From the NCBI RefSeq assembly GCF_018494085.1, contig NZ_JABBFP010000008.1, positions 62,001 to 126,000 on the forward strand: DNA of 64,000 nucleotides. The letters are read 5' to 3'. The position numbers and the translations under genes are program-made. Positions 10,431-22,189 of this stretch are shown piece after piece. Within the stretch, counting starts at the first letter, position 1; every line of letters begins with the position of its first letter. The notes below the pieces were generated by a model. It saw nothing but the letters and a program-made list of their open reading frames with translations. It ran no database searches and was not told the origin of the DNA. The stretch is from Rosenbergiella collisarenosi (GTDB lineage Bacteria; Pseudomonadota; Gammaproteobacteria; Enterobacterales; Enterobacteriaceae).

Positions 10431-13400
10431 TTACATCTCGTGGGGAGGCGGCGAGAGGACTTCCCGATTACCGTTATTTCCTGGTTCGGAGACGATCCCT
10501 TGCGCTTCCATCTGCTCGATGATACGCGCCGCACGGTTATAGCCGATACGGAACTGACGCTGTACACCGGAGATCGAGGCGCGACGTTTCTCAACGACGA
10601 AGCCGACTGCTTGATCAAACAGCGGATCGAGCTCTTCACCACTGCCATCAGGCCCGCCAGCGCCATTGTCGCTTTCATCACCCGCGGTAATGCTTTCAAT
10701 ATACTGTGGACGACCGCGAGCCTTCCAGTCTTGTACCACCGCATGGACTTCTTGGTCGCGAACAAACGCACCGTGAACCCGTATAGGCATTGATGAGTTC
10801 GGCGGCATATAAAGCATATCCCCCATCCCCAGCAAGGATTCAGCCCCTGCTTGGTCGAGAATGGTACGCGAATCGATTTTACTTGAGACCGTAAAGGCGA
10901 TACGCGTTGGAATGTTCGCTTTAATTAATCCCGTAATCACGTCCACAGAGGGACGCTGGGTAGCCAGCACTAGGTGGATACCGGCCGCACGCGCTTTCTG
11001 AGCGAGGCGCGCGATAAGCTCTTCCACCTTCTTGCCCACCGCCATCATCAAGTCGGCAAATTCATCGACCATAACGACGATATAAGGAAGTTTTTCTAAG
11101 ACTGGCGGCTGGGTATCCATGCTATCGCCCGGCTTCCAGAACGGATCGGGGATCGGCCGCCCCATCGCTTCCGCTTGTTCAATTTTCTCGTTATAACCGG
11201 CGAGATTTCTTACCCCTAACGCTGACATCAGTTTATAGCGGCGTTCCATCTCCATGACGCTCCAACGCAGGGCGTTAGCAGCATCCTTCATATCGGTCAC
11301 GACTTCGGTTAATAGATGCGGGATCCCCTCATAAACCGATAACTCCAGCATTTTCGGGTCGATCATAATAAAGCGTACTTCATCAGGGGTCGCTTTATAT
11401 AAGATACTGAGGATCATCGCATTGACCCCGACTGACTTACCGGAACCGGTCGTACCCGCGACCAGTAAGTGCGGCATTTTTCCAAGGTCAGCCACCACTG
11501 GGTCACCCGAGATATCTTTGCCCAGCACGATACTCAGCGGCGAAGGGTTATCCCGGAATGCTGGACAGTCGAGTACCTCGCGTAGATAGACGGTTTGTCG
11601 ATGCTGGTTCGGTAATTCGAGTCCGACATAAGGTTTACCCGGTATGACTTCTACCACCCGCACGGCGATAGCGGACAGCGAACGCGCTAGGTCGCGAGAG
11701 AGATTGGAAATACGCGCAGCCTTCACGCCCGGCGCGAGATCAAGCTCAAAGCGGGTAATGACCGGGCCAGGTGAGATCCCGACGACATCCGCCTTGATAC
11801 GGAAATCCGCGAGTCGTGCTTCGACTAGCTGCCCCGTTTGTTCAAGTGCGAACATATCCACTGGCTCTTCCTCGGCAGGGGGAGCGGTCAATAGGTCTAA
11901 CGTCGGTAACGGCGTAGTCGGCTTCGCCAACGGCTGTTCGTGTCGCACTAAGAACGGATGGAATAAGCTATCTTTCGCTGCCACTGTTGGAGCTGGCTCT
12001 ACGACAGGTTGCGTTTCAACCGGCGCAGCTTGCGGGATCACTGGCTCCACGCTAGGGCTAGGCGTCGGTTCCGTAGGCGTGAGAGTAAAAAGCGGTTCAC
12101 TTGGGGTGTCGTCGACCAACTCTTCCATCGGGGAAAAACTAAAATCAGAGAGATCGAGGAGCGGTGATTTTTCAGCCGGACTCGATTGCGGCGATTGTTC
12201 ATAGCGTTGCTGCTGCACCGCATGGAACTGGCGAGCCAACTCCTCTTGCTGCGCTTGTTCTTCAATATCTACCTCCGGCTCGGAGGAGATAGCCGATGGG
12301 GTCTCGATATAACGCTCGGACTGCTGCGCAGAGAATTGTGCCGCTAATTCAGCCGTCTGGTTAGCCAGTAGCTCTTCATCAGTCTGATCAGACTCCTCGC
12401 GCTGGCGGTTCTTTTCTTCCGCCTGGCGTTGCGAGGGTAACTTAATGCCATAGGAGGCCAATTCGCGGCGCGTAGGAATACGCACTGGATTCGGACGCGG
12501 GAGTTCGGGACCAATTCCTTGTTTTACTTGCGAGCTAGTTCCTGACTCTTTCAGCTTTTGGCCTGAGAGATCGGGATGAGTCAGTTTACCCATACTCGCC
12601 GCTGCAGCAAAAGGTGATTGTGCTTTCGCGACAGCTTCGGCTGCCACTGGGGTAACGGCAGCAGCAGGTGCTTGGGCCATCGAGGGCTGGCTGACAGTTG
12701 GCGTAATTGGTGCCTTAACCGGTTCAATAGCAGTCGCCGCAGGCGATGCGGATTGGTACGCTTGGCTTTGCGACGGGATTTCAAAATGATAAACCGGTTG
12801 CGCCTGCTCCGTTTCTACAGAGAGGGTATGCTCTGGCATCTGCGCTTGCGGGGCTACGGGCGCCACGGATGCAGAATGCTGTGCGACAGGATCGGGATGC
12901 TGCACAACAACCGGTTCACTCTTCGGTGCGATAGTCGGTTCATAGGCTTGTGGAGCCGTGTGTGTAGACTCAGTCCCCGTGTCCTGTTCGACGGGCCGCG
13001 GTTGATAGTCTAGTAATGGGTCGTAATCCAGCAGCGGGTCGTACTGAGACTCTGCCGTCTCAGTCGTCGCTGGCCGCGGCGCCAACAGTGGATCGTCATG
13101 CTCGGCCTCGACACCTTCTGGTGTCGCTCTATTAACGAGGCGTCGGAAAACATTTTTTCCGCTTTTTTGGGCAGGGACTTCATCCGCAGAGGATTGCTGC
13201 GCCACGGGTGGCTCTAACCGTTCTTCCTCTTCCCAGTACTCTTCACCTTGGCGATGGCGTGCAAAAGTGACGACACGCAGTACTGCATTACCAATTTTTT
13301 CAGCGATCGTTAGCCAAGACCAGCCGGTATAAAGAGTGATACCCGCAGCCCAGATAAAGAGGAGAATTAATGTGCCCAAGGCAGGTGCAAAAAATTGTGA

Positions 13401-13865
13401 CATCGCGCTGCTGACCAAACTGCCGATAACGCCGCCAGAAGCAAAATACCAGATATCATCGGCATTCAGTGATGCCAAGCCACATGTTGTGACGACTAGG
13501 CTCAATACCCCAATAAGACGCAGACCAATGGCGAAAAAGTCGATGTAGTGCTGCTCTTTGAAGCGGTAGCGGTGCGCAATCCAGCATAACCCAAGAATCA
13601 CGACAGGAATGGCATAAGCCATCATCCCAAAGATGAACAGTAAGGTATCTGCCAACCAGGCACCGATTCCACCCCCCAAATTATGGATAGGTTCGTGCCA
13701 AGCCGTTTGCGACCAACTGGGATCAGAAGGGTTAAAGCTAACTAATGAGATCATCAAATAGACGGCAAACAGCGCAATCAGAATCAATAAAGCCTCTAAC
13801 AAGCGGCGTCCACTACTCATAGGGGTTAAAGCAATATCTTTATCTTCAATGTATTCCTGGCTCAA
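10431..13865 (-). CDS. ftsK: DNA translocase FtsK
   Basis: FtsK anchors at the division septum, pumps chromosome termini and activates XerCD at dif. The N-terminal part (about the first 200 residues) has the membrane helices and matches E. coli from SQEYIEDK and [15 protein letters not shown] Pro/Gln-rich linker of roughly 470 residues contains a small internal duplication ([12 protein letters not shown]). The motor has Walker A GTTGSGKS and Walker [12 protein letters not shown], and the C-terminal gamma domain with [16 protein letters not shown] reads KOPS. I place the start at a TTG at 13865 because family homology begins there and GGAG lies 7 bases upstream; an upstream in-frame start at 13904 would add 13 unrelated residues. 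Length is about 1144 residues versus 1329 in E. coli, the difference being in the linker. Confidence 0.95.
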   Translation of the reverse strand: MSQEYIEDKDIALTPMSSGRRLLEALLILIALFAVYLMISLVSFNPSDPSWSQTAWHEPIHNLGGGIGAWLADTLLFIFGMMAYAIPVVILGLCWIAHRYRFKEQHYIDFFAIGLRLIGVLSLVVTTCGLASLNADDIWYFASGGVIGSLVSSAMSQFFAPALGTLILLFIWAAGITLYTGWSWLTIAEKIGNAVLRVVTFARHRQGEEYWEEEERLEPPVAQQSSADEVPAQKSGKNVFRRLVNRATPEGVEAEHDDPLLAPRPATTETAESQYDPLLDYDPLLDYQPRPVEQDTGTESTHTAPQAYEPTIAPKSEPVVVQHPDPVAQHSASVAPVAPQAQMPEHTLSVETEQAQPVYHFEIPSQSQAYQSASPAATAIEPVKAPITPTVSQPSMAQAPAAAVTPVAAEAVAKAQSPFAAAASMGKLTHPDLSGQKLKESGTSSQVKQGIGPELPRPNPVRIPTRRELASYGIKLPSQRQAEEKNRQREESDQTDEELLANQTAELAAQFSAQQSERYIETPSAISSEPEVDIEEQAQQEELARQFHAVQQQRYEQSPQSSPAEKSPLLDLSDFSFSPMEELVDDTPSEPLFTLTPTEPTPSPSVEPVIPQAAPVETQPVVEPAPTVAAKDSLFHPFLVRHEQPLAKPTTPLPTLDLLTAPPAEEEPVDMFALEQTGQLVEARLADFRIKADVVGISPGPVITRFELDLAPGVKAARISNLSRDLARSLSAIAVRVVEVIPGKPYVGLELPNQHRQTVYLREVLDCPAFRDNPSPLSIVLGKDISGDPVVADLGKMPHLLVAGTTGSGKSVGVNAMILSILYKATPDEVRFIMIDPKMLELSVYEGIPHLLTEVVTDMKDAANALRWSVMEMERRYKLMSALGVRNLAGYNEKIEQAEAMGRPIPDPFWKPGDSMDTQPPVLEKLPYIVVMVDEFADLMMAVGKKVEELIARLAQKARAAGIHLVLATQRPSVDVITGLIKANIPTRIAFTVSSKIDSRTILDQAGAESLLGMGDMLYMPPNSSMPIRVHGAFVRDQEVHAVVQDWKARGRPQYIESITAGDESDNGAGGPDGSGEELDPLFDQAVGFVVEKRRASISGVQRQFRIGYNRAARIIEQMEAQGIVSEPGNNGNREVLSPPPHEM

Positions 13866-13921
13866 GAGTACTCTCCAGGTGCCTGTCAAGGGAGGAAGGA
13901 ACAACGCTAATAACGTTGTCC

Positions 13922-13937
13922 CTGTATGAATTTACAG
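13922..13937 (-). promoter_or_regulatory. LexA (SOS) box upstream of ftsK
   Basis: The sequence CTGTATGAATTTACAG fits the LexA consensus CTG-TN8A-CAG perfectly. It lies 57 bases upstream of the proposed TTG start of ftsK. In E. coli ftsK also has an SOS-inducible promoter (dinH), which supports the call. Confidence 0.85.
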
Positions 13938-13976
13938 GAGTGTACCGAAAAAATTCAGCCTTTGCACCTGTCTGAT

Positions 13977-14471
13977 CTAGCGAGTTTTGATCACTAAACG
14001 ATTACTTTGCTTAACTTCTTCCATCACAACATAGGTTCTTGTGTCATTGACGCCCGGTAAACGCAGGAGTGTTTCGCCAAGGAGCTTACGATAAGCAGAC
14101 ATATCGGGTACGCGGGTTTTAAGGAGATAATCAAAGTCGCCAGAAACTAAATGACACTCTTGTGTTTCTTCTAGTTTTTGCACCGCCGCGTTAAATTGTT
14201 CAAACACATCTGGCGCCCCACGATTCAGAGTTATCTCAACGAAAACTAATAATGAGGCGTCTAGATAATGGGGATTCAGTAGCGCAGTATAGCCGAGGAT
14301 AAATCCTTGGCGTTCTAAGCGACGCACGCGCTCTAGGCAGGGAGTTGGAGAGAGTCCCACGCGCTTGGAGAGTTCGACGTTGGAGATCCGTCCATCTTTC
14401 TGTAGTTCATTAAGTATATTGCGATCTATGCGATCAAGGTCCTTGCTGGGACGCTTTTTGTTATCAACCAT
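13977..14471 (-). CDS. lrp: leucine-responsive regulatory protein
   Basis: Global regulator of amino-acid metabolism and nutrient response. The 164-residue protein has the family length and is almost identical to memory of E. coli Lrp: DRIDRNILNELQKDGRISN, the helix-turn-helix VELSKRVGLSPTPCLERVRRL (about residues 32-52), and a C-terminal RAM domain with VSGDFDYLLKTRV, the leucine-sensing part. It is divergent from trxB and upstream of ftsK, as in E. coli. Confidence 0.98.
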   Translation of the reverse strand: MVDNKKRPSKDLDRIDRNILNELQKDGRISNVELSKRVGLSPTPCLERVRRLERQGFILGYTALLNPHYLDASLLVFVEITLNRGAPDVFEQFNAAVQKLEETQECHLVSGDFDYLLKTRVPDMSAYRKLLGETLLRLPGVNDTRTYVVMEEVKQSNRLVIKTR

Positions 14472-15823
<1,352 letters not shown>

Positions 15824-15853
15824 TTTGTTAAATGCATGATCTAGGTTAATCTT

Positions 15854-15880
15854 GGCGGCAGCTTATCTGTCGCCTTTTTT
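15854..15880 (+). terminator. terminator after trxB
   Basis: GGCGGCAG pairs with CTGTCGCC (8 pairs, one G-T), loop CTTAT, followed by six T residues, 30 bases past the trxB stop. Confidence 0.88.
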
Positions 15881-15953
15881 GTCTCTGCCATGCTAAAGTT
15901 GTTGTCACTTTCAGATAGTCGATGTTCAATTCCAATAGGTCAGTGACTCTCTC

Positions 15954-17729
15954 GTGGATAAATCAAGACAAAAGCAACTTACCCTCTGGCTCAAGGCGCA
16001 GCGTTACCTTGCAAAACGCTGGCTCAATCTTTCAGTGATACTCGGTACAGGTAGCGCGCTGGCTATCCTCTTGCAGGCATACTGTTTAGCAGAATTACTG
16101 CAACTAGCCCTGATTGACCATCATCCTCTCTCTCAGCTCTATCCGTGGCTCGCGATGTTGATGGGATGCTTTATCTTACGCGCGGTACTGCATTATCTAC
16201 GTGAAAAAGTCGGAGTGAAAGCAGGCGAGGTGTTACGGATCGCAATCCGCCAAGTGATTGTAGATCGGTTAGAAACGCTGGGACCCGTCTGGGTCGCCTC
16301 CCGTCCGGTAGGGAGTTGGACGACACTGCTCCATGAGCAGATCGAGAAGATGCACGATTATTATGCGCGCTATCTGCCGCAAATGACCTTAGCGGCCGTC
16401 ATTCCACTGTTGATCCTTATCACTCTCTATCCGATTAACTGGGCCGCGGCGACAATTTTACTGCTTACCGCCCCGCTCATCCCATTGTTTATGGCTATGG
16501 TGGGGATGGGGGCCGCGGATGCTAATCGCCGTAATTTCGCCGCACTCGCGCGACTTAGCGGTGATTTTCTAGATCGTCTGCGTGGTTTGGATACCCTGCG
16601 CTTATTTAATCGCCGCCAGCCTGAAGAACAAGCTATCGCCGAAACATCCGAACAGTTTCGCTTACGAACGATGGAAGTGCTGCGGATTGCTTTTCTCTCC
16701 TCGGCAGTCCTCGAGTTCTTTGCCTCAGTCTCTATTGCCATCGTCGCGGTCTACTATGGTTTCTCTTACCTTGGCGTCTTTCACTTCGGCAGCTACCATG
16801 GAACGGTTACGTTATTTGCAGGGTTTATTGCGTTGATCCTCGCCCCGGAATTTTTCCAACCCTTACGCGATCTTGGTAGTTTCTATCATGCAAAAGCGCA
16901 GGCGGCTGGTGCGGCAGATGAAATTGAAGCATTTCTCTCGCAGACTGAAAAACTGCTACCGACGCTCCCTGAACAGCCGACTCTTTTACCTCGCGGCACG
17001 GCGCTCACCATAGAAGCACGCGATTGGATTATTTATTCTATTGAGGGTGTTCACCTCGTCGGACCGCTTAATTTTCGTCTGGATGTAGGGCAACGAGTCG
17101 CTATCGTAGGCCCGAGTGGGTCGGGGAAGAGTACTCTTCTTAATGCCTTACTTGGCTTTCTGCCTTATAAGGGGTCGTTACTGATCAACGGACACGAACT
17201 CAATACATTGATTCGCCAAGACTGGCTTGAACGGGTGAGTTGGGTGGGACAACACCCTCGCCTTCTCTCCTGTTCTGTGGCGGAAAATATTTCTGCGCAA
17301 GGCACCTTAAGCCAAGAAGCCTTACAGACCATCGTCGAGCAAACCGGTATCGATGAATTCATTGACCGCTTAGCGCAAGGTCTTGCGACAGAGGTGAGCG
17401 AAGAGAGTACTAACCTCTCAGTGGGTCAAGCCCAGCGGATCGCTGTCGCCCGTGCACTAGCGAAACAAGGCGATTTATTGCTGTTGGATGAACCGACCGC
17501 TAGCCTCGATCGTCATCACGAACAACGTGTTATGCAGAGCCTACAAATGGCCAGCCATCAACAAATGACAGTGATGGTCACCCACCAACTGGATCAATTA
17601 ACGAACTGGCCGGTGATTATGGTCATGGAGGCGGGCAAGATCGTGCAAACGGGTGATTATACAACGCTTGCCGCAGAAGCTGGATTATTCCAACGTATGA
17701 TCAGCCATCGCTCAGGGGAGATTGAATAA
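15954..17729 (+). CDS. cydD: glutathione/cysteine ABC exporter subunit CydD
   Basis: Half of the heterodimeric CydDC ABC exporter that moves cysteine and glutathione to the periplasm and is needed to assemble cytochrome bd. The 591-residue protein has six membrane helices in the first 300 residues, with HDYYARYLPQM and GMGAADANRRNF as in E. coli, then an ATPase domain with Walker A GPSGSGKS (386-393), signature LSVGQ and Walker B LLLLDEPTASLD. The start is GTG, chosen by alignment with the MNKSRQK start of E. coli; a clear ribosome site is lacking. Its TAA overlaps the cydC ATG. Confidence 0.96.
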   Translation: MDKSRQKQLTLWLKAQRYLAKRWLNLSVILGTGSALAILLQAYCLAELLQLALIDHHPLSQLYPWLAMLMGCFILRAVLHYLREKVGVKAGEVLRIAIRQVIVDRLETLGPVWVASRPVGSWTTLLHEQIEKMHDYYARYLPQMTLAAVIPLLILITLYPINWAAATILLLTAPLIPLFMAMVGMGAADANRRNFAALARLSGDFLDRLRGLDTLRLFNRRQPEEQAIAETSEQFRLRTMEVLRIAFLSSAVLEFFASVSIAIVAVYYGFSYLGVFHFGSYHGTVTLFAGFIALILAPEFFQPLRDLGSFYHAKAQAAGAADEIEAFLSQTEKLLPTLPEQPTLLPRGTALTIEARDWIIYSIEGVHLVGPLNFRLDVGQRVAIVGPSGSGKSTLLNALLGFLPYKGSLLINGHELNTLIRQDWLERVSWVGQHPRLLSCSVAENISAQGTLSQEALQTIVEQTGIDEFIDRLAQGLATEVSEESTNLSVGQAQRIAVARALAKQGDLLLLDEPTASLDRHHEQRVMQSLQMASHQQMTVMVTHQLDQLTNWPVIMVMEAGKIVQTGDYTTLAAEAGLFQRMISHRSGEIE

Positions 17730-19468
17730 TGAAAGCGTTACTCCCTTTCTTAACATTGTGGCGTAGACACCGCTGGCAACTATTACTCGGCATTCTACTC
17801 GCCACGCTAACGTTACTCGCCAGCGTAGGGCTGCTCAGCCTTTCCGGCTGGTTTCTCGCCGCCTCCGCCATGGCGGGTAGCGCAGGGATCTATACCTTTA
17901 ATTATATGTTGCCCGCCGCTGGGGTGCGGGGTGCGGCCGTTCTGCGTACCGTGGCCCGTTATTTAGAACGCTTGGTCAGTCATGATGCGACCTTTAAGGT
18001 TCTTAAACACCTTCGTGTCACTATTTTTAGTAAGGTCTATCCATTGACCCCCGCGGGTACCCACCAATTCCGCCAAGGTGACCTGCTTAACCGTTTTGTT
18101 GGAGATGTCGAAACGCTCGACCACCTCTATTTGCGGGTGATCTCTCCCGTGATCGGGGCGGTGTTGGTCGCACTGGTCGTCGGATTCGGCTTAAGCTTTA
18201 TCAATCTGTCTGCCGCGCTGATTGTGGCGATAGTTATGTTCAGCGTGATCCTTCTTTTCCCACCGATTTTTTACTATAAGGGGAAGCCTGCGGGCGAACA
18301 AATTGCTGCCTTAAGTAGCGCCTATCGTCAGCAACTCACTACCCACTTGAGTGCGATGTCAGAGCTATTACTTTTCCCAACGTCTAAGGATTGGCGGGTA
18401 ACTCTTCAGCAGACAGAGAAAAAGTGGCTCGCAACTCAGGCTCGACAACAGAACCTCAGTAGCCTTGCACAAAGTCTGATCATCGTCTTAACCGGAATAA
18501 CGGTTATTGCGGTATTTATTACCCTTTCCTATTCTCAAGCGGCTCAGGTCGCCACCGCCGATAGCGCATTATTAATTTTCTGTGTCCTCGCCGCTTTCGA
18601 ATCTCTTGGGCCTGTTGCGGTAGCCTTTCTCCACTTATCAGAAGTCTCTATCGCCGCCGAACGTCTGCAGCAGCTACTCGTACAGACACCGCAGGTCGAC
18701 TTTCCCCCCGCGACGCTTGCCGATCCAGGTTCGATCTGTGAGTTGACACTGACTGATGTCGATTTCCGTTATACGGATACTGGCCCTAATGTCCTCGACC
18801 AGCTAACGCTGACCGTGGCTGCCAAACAGAAAATCGCCCTCTTAGGAAGTACAGGTTGCGGTAAGACGACTTTACTGCAGCTATTAACGCGCGCTTGGGA
18901 CCCGATAGCGGGGGAAATTAGGATTAATCAGCAGCCTATTCAGGCTTATTCAGAGACACAGTTACGGTCAATGACGACCGTCGTCAGCCAACGCGTTGCC
19001 ATTTTTAACCAGACGCTACGTGAAAACTTAACGCTCGCACAACCCTTAGCCGATGATTTACAGCTGACAGAAAGCTTACGTGCTGTAGGCTTAGACGCGC
19101 TGCTAGACGGTGCGGGATTGGATGCCTGGTTAGGCGAAGGGGGGCGACCACTTTCCGGCGGAGAACGACGTCGGTTAGCGATTGCGCGTGCCTTACTGCA
19201 TAACGCACCAATATGGCTACTCGACGAACCGCTCGAAGGATTAGATGCTCAAACCGAGCACCAGATCATGCAACTGTTACTCGCCGTTACTGAGCATAAA
19301 ACCGTGTTGCTAGTGACTCATCGACTCACAGGTATTGAAGCCGTCGATAAGATCTGTGTGATGGATGAGGGGCGTATTATCGAAATGGGCACTCATCAAC
19401 AGTTAATGGCGAGCCCATCACGCTATTACGCGTTTCGTCAGCGCCAAAAAGAGCAGCAAGCGCTATGA
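17729..19468 (+). CDS. cydC: glutathione/cysteine ABC exporter subunit CydC
   Basis: Partner of CydD. The 579-residue protein (E. coli 573) begins with a membrane domain ([49 protein letters not shown]) and ends with an ATPase domain carrying Walker [10 protein letters not shown], signature LSGGE and Walker [13 protein letters not shown]. It starts at TAATG overlapping cydD and its own stop overlaps the aat ATG, so cydD-cydC-aat form one tightly coupled operon as in E. coli. Confidence 0.97.
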   Translation: MKALLPFLTLWRRHRWQLLLGILLATLTLLASVGLLSLSGWFLAASAMAGSAGIYTFNYMLPAAGVRGAAVLRTVARYLERLVSHDATFKVLKHLRVTIFSKVYPLTPAGTHQFRQGDLLNRFVGDVETLDHLYLRVISPVIGAVLVALVVGFGLSFINLSAALIVAIVMFSVILLFPPIFYYKGKPAGEQIAALSSAYRQQLTTHLSAMSELLLFPTSKDWRVTLQQTEKKWLATQARQQNLSSLAQSLIIVLTGITVIAVFITLSYSQAAQVATADSALLIFCVLAAFESLGPVAVAFLHLSEVSIAAERLQQLLVQTPQVDFPPATLADPGSICELTLTDVDFRYTDTGPNVLDQLTLTVAAKQKIALLGSTGCGKTTLLQLLTRAWDPIAGEIRINQQPIQAYSETQLRSMTTVVSQRVAIFNQTLRENLTLAQPLADDLQLTESLRAVGLDALLDGAGLDAWLGEGGRPLSGGERRRLAIARALLHNAPIWLLDEPLEGLDAQTEHQIMQLLLAVTEHKTVLLVTHRLTGIEAVDKICVMDEGRIIEMGTHQQLMASPSRYYAFRQRQKEQQAL

Positions 19469-20169
19469 CGGCTAGCTTCTTGCCCTGCTTGGATCACCAA
19501 CCGATCTCGAGCTTCCCATCACCCGAGACGGCGCTCTGCTCCCCACAAGGTTTGTTAGCTTATGGTGGGGATCTGCAAGCAGAACGATTACTTTGCGCAT
19601 ACCGCGAGGGAATATTCCCGTGGTTCTCTGCCGAAGACCCTATCTTATGGTGGAGCCCGGACCCGCGCGCGGTACTTCCCATCGAGGAATTTCATCTTAG
19701 CCGAAGTATGCAGCGTTTTTTACGTGCTTGCCCTTATCATGTAACGCTCAATAATGATTTTCGGGGCGTTATCGAAGGCTGTGCCTCGACACATACTGAC
19801 GGCACCTGGATCACCGACCAAGTCATCAGCGCATGGTGTGAACTTGCCGCGCGAGGTCAAGCCCATTCGGTGGAAGTATGGCAAGGCACGACCCTGGTCG
19901 GGGGGCTTTACGGTATGGCGTTAGGCGGGCTTTTCTGCGGCGAGTCGATGTTTAGTCGGCGAACCAACGCCTCGAAACTCGCATTGCTCACACTATGCCG
20001 TCACTTTGCTGGCTTTGGCGGCGAGCTTATCGACTGTCAGATCCTAAATCCGCATACCGAATCGTTGGGCGCGCGCGACCTACCGCGCGCTGAGTTTCTG
20101 CAGCAATTAGTCGTGCTACAAAACAGGGTGATTTCGCCGGAATGTTGGGGTAAACAACGCTTATTTTAG
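19465..20169 (+). CDS. aat: leucyl/phenylalanyl-tRNA-protein transferase
   Basis: Adds Leu or Phe to N-terminal Arg or Lys of proteins, making N-degrons that ClpS hands to ClpAP. The protein is 234 residues, the E. coli length. The conserved [20 protein letters not shown] lies near residue 50 and [18 protein letters not shown] near residue 150. ATG overlaps the cydC stop (ATGA). The substrate adaptor ClpS and its unfoldase ClpA are encoded only a few kb away in this window. Confidence 0.97.
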   Translation: MTASFLPCLDHQPISSFPSPETALCSPQGLLAYGGDLQAERLLCAYREGIFPWFSAEDPILWWSPDPRAVLPIEEFHLSRSMQRFLRACPYHVTLNNDFRGVIEGCASTHTDGTWITDQVISAWCELAARGQAHSVEVWQGTTLVGGLYGMALGGLFCGESMFSRRTNASKLALLTLCRHFAGFGGELIDCQILNPHTESLGARDLPRAEFLQQLVVLQNRVISPECWGKQRLF

Positions 20170-20701
<532 letters not shown>

Positions 20702-20724
20702 TCATTTTAGTTAATGACTGCCAT

Positions 20725-20741
20725 AAAAAAAGGCCGGATAA
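20725..20741 (+). terminator. left half of a split infA/clpA terminator
   Basis: Seven A residues followed by GGCCGGA (20725-20738), then TAA touching the insertion sequence. The matching arm TCCGGCC plus six T residues lies at 22172-22184 on the far side. Together they make a perfect bidirectional terminator whose loop holds the element. Confidence 0.85.
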
Positions 20742-20766
20742 TGAAGTGACCCCATAAACTTGGACA
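20742..20766 (+). repeat. left terminal inverted repeat of the IS
   Basis: Matches the reverse complement of the right end at 19 of 25 positions, the first 12 being identical. Confidence 0.85.
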
Positions 20767-20773
20767 CTTTTAG

Positions 20774-21622
20774 TTAGATGGCCTGTAAGGCCTGGTTTCG
20801 GTATTCAACCGGAGTTAGGCCTTTTAACTTGGCTTTGATCCGCTTGGTATTGTAATACTCTATATACTCGCTAATCTTTTCTATCAACTCATCAGCATTT
20901 TTAAAATCATTCCCGTGATACATTTCTGACTTCAATAAACCAAAAAAATTTTCAGCAACCGCATTATCTAAGCAATTACCTTTGCGCGACATACTTTGCT
21001 TAATACCGTTATCTGCCAGTTGTTTCTGATAATAATGGTTTCGGTATTGCCAACCTTGGTCGCTATGTAATAGCGGTTTTTCTGTCCCGGTTAGGCGACT
21101 CAACCCCCGTTCTATCATGTCAGTCACCAACTGTAAGCGAGGTGCCTTAGCTATTTTGTACGCCACAACTTCTTGATTATATAAATCAATAATGGGCGAT
21201 AAATAGACTTTTTTCCCGCCAACGTTAAACTCGGTCACATCAGTGACCCATTTTTCATTTGGCTTGCCAGCGGTGAAGTTTCGTTTAAGGTAGTTGGGGG
21301 CGCTGTTTCCTATATTACCTCGATACGAACGGTATTTTTTGGGCCTAACTGTCGACTTTAGGTTAAGCTTTTCCATCAAACGCTGAACCGTTTTATGATT
21401 CAGTGTTATCCCTTCATGTTTCAGTGTCAAATGGATGCGTCTATACCCGTAGCGGCCTTTATGCTCATGGTAAATACTCTCAATGCGAGCAAGTTCTTTT
21501 TCATAAGCAACAGGTCTTTGCAACGCGCTAATAGGGTAATAAAAGACACTCTTTGCGAGCTTTATTGCCGAGAGTAAGTGTTTTAAGGAATACTGTTTTT
21601 TCAGAGCTAAAACGGCTAACGT
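20774..21622 (-). CDS. IS3-family transposase OrfB (catalytic part, read by -1 frameshift)
   Basis: rve-type integrase domain. The reading frame is open from the A6 run shared with the end of orfA and begins TLAVLALKKQYSLKHLL, followed by the HTH_21 helix region with HKGRYGYRRIHLTLK. The catalytic acids are in WVTDVTEF, LLHSDQGWQY and NAVAENFFGLLKSEMYH, so a complete DDE triad is present. It ends GLTPVEYRNQALQAI, typical of the IS150 group. A run of six A residues (complement of 21622-21627) at the end of orfA is the likely slippage site; the full product would be a fused OrfAB of about 450 residues. Confidence 0.92.
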   Translation of the reverse strand, partial: TLAVLALKKQYSLKHLLSAIKLAKSVFYYPISALQRPVAYEKELARIESIYHEHKGRYGYRRIHLTLKHEGITLNHKTVQRLMEKLNLKSTVRPKKYRSYRGNIGNSAPNYLKRNFTAGKPNEKWVTDVTEFNVGGKKVYLSPIIDLYNQEVVAYKIAKAPRLQLVTDMIERGLSRLTGTEKPLLHSDQGWQYRNHYYQKQLADNGIKQSMSRKGNCLDNAVAENFFGLLKSEMYHGNDFKNADELIEKISEYIEYYNTKRIKAKLKGLTPVEYRNQALQAI

Positions 21623-22122
21623 TTTTTCTTTGTTTGTTGTCGCTTTAACTGTTTCAGCTCTTCCAACTTTTTTAGTACCGCATTCTCCGCACGCAAATAG
21701 GCGACTTCCTCTTTAAGCTCTTCGAGGCTCTTTTCATCGTCTGAACGAACTGGCGTAGTACGGGATGGTTTCATTGCTGGTTTTCCTCTCTGTCGGTATT
21801 CAAGCCCAGAAAACCCTAGCTTGTTGTAGCGCTCACGCCACACAGACAGGATACCGGAAGAAATTAAATTGAGTACAGCAGAAGTTTGACCGAGAGACCA
21901 ACCGTTTGTCGACATAAGTTTTAGCGCTTCGAATCGTGCTGTGGCAGAGCGCAGATGAGGGAGTGGGACGAAAGCATTATCACCGTGAAGCGTAACGACT
22001 TGAGCCCAATAGCGAATTTGACGCGGGGGTATCGAATACTCCTTTGAAAGTAAGCACGAAGGCTCACCGGATAGATAACGGTTAGCGATGAAAATTTTTA
22101 ACTGACGGCTATATTTTGCCAT
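21616..22122 (-). CDS. IS3-family OrfA (helix-turn-helix protein)
   Basis: About 168 residues with two helix-turn-helix segments (SKEYSIPPRQIRYWAQV near the start and SLGQTSAVLNLISSGILSVWRERY in the middle) and a C-terminal coiled coil (SLEELKEEVAYLRAENAVLKKL) for multimerisation, the classic OrfA layout. I choose the ATG at 22122 because an extension to 22164 would start in the terminal repeat. A T6 run directly precedes this ATG and the only possible ribosome site lies in a hairpin stem, so expression should be low. Confidence 0.9.
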   Translation of the reverse strand: MAKYSRQLKIFIANRYLSGEPSCLLSKEYSIPPRQIRYWAQVVTLHGDNAFVPLPHLRSATARFEALKLMSTNGWSLGQTSAVLNLISSGILSVWRERYNKLGFSGLEYRQRGKPAMKPSRTTPVRSDDEKSLEELKEEVAYLRAENAVLKKLEELKQLKRQQTKKKR

Positions 22123-22160
22123 AAAAAACCCCCGATAATAGGTTATCCAACTATCGGGGG
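22123..22160 (-). terminator. terminator directly in front of the transposase gene, inside the IS
   Basis: In the minus direction CCCCCGATA pairs with TATCGGGGG and is followed at once by six T residues and the orfA ATG. It should stop transcripts entering from outside, here those from clpA, and hides the ribosome site of orfA. Confidence 0.75.
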
Positions 22161-22168
22161 TCACTTCA
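22144..22168 (-). repeat. right terminal inverted repeat of the IS
   Basis: Reverse complement starts TGAAGTGACCCCCGATAG, the partner of the left end. Confidence 0.85.
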
Positions 22169-22184
22169 TACTCCGGCCTTTTTT
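22169..22184 (-). terminator. right half of the split infA/clpA terminator
   Basis: TAC next to the element, then TCCGGCC and six T residues. It complements the arm at 20732-20738. Confidence 0.85.
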
Positions 22185-22189
22185 ATTGG

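Larger units (their letters stand above)
20742..22168 (-). mobile_element. complete IS3-family (IS150-type) insertion sequence
   Basis: 1427 bases bounded by imperfect inverted repeats that begin TGAAGTGACCCC at both ends. It holds two overlapping reading frames, orfA and orfB in the -1 frame, as usual for IS3-family elements. The DDE residues are all visible. The flanking triplets are TAA on the left and TAC on the right, possibly a 3-base target duplication that has since changed by one base. The element lies in the loop of the shared infA/clpA terminator. Nothing in it looks damaged. Confidence 0.93.

Noticed and set aside
11644-13013. Long antisense ORFs opposite the ftsK linker (11644-12204, 12618-13013)
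   Set aside because: The Ser/Arg/Gly-rich translations are what an antisense read of Pro/Gln-rich codons yields.
20702-22189. Looked for the serW tRNA gene that lies between infA and clpA in E. coli
   Set aside because: No cloverleaf or TTCGA/TTCAA arm with CCA is visible; the space is filled by the IS.
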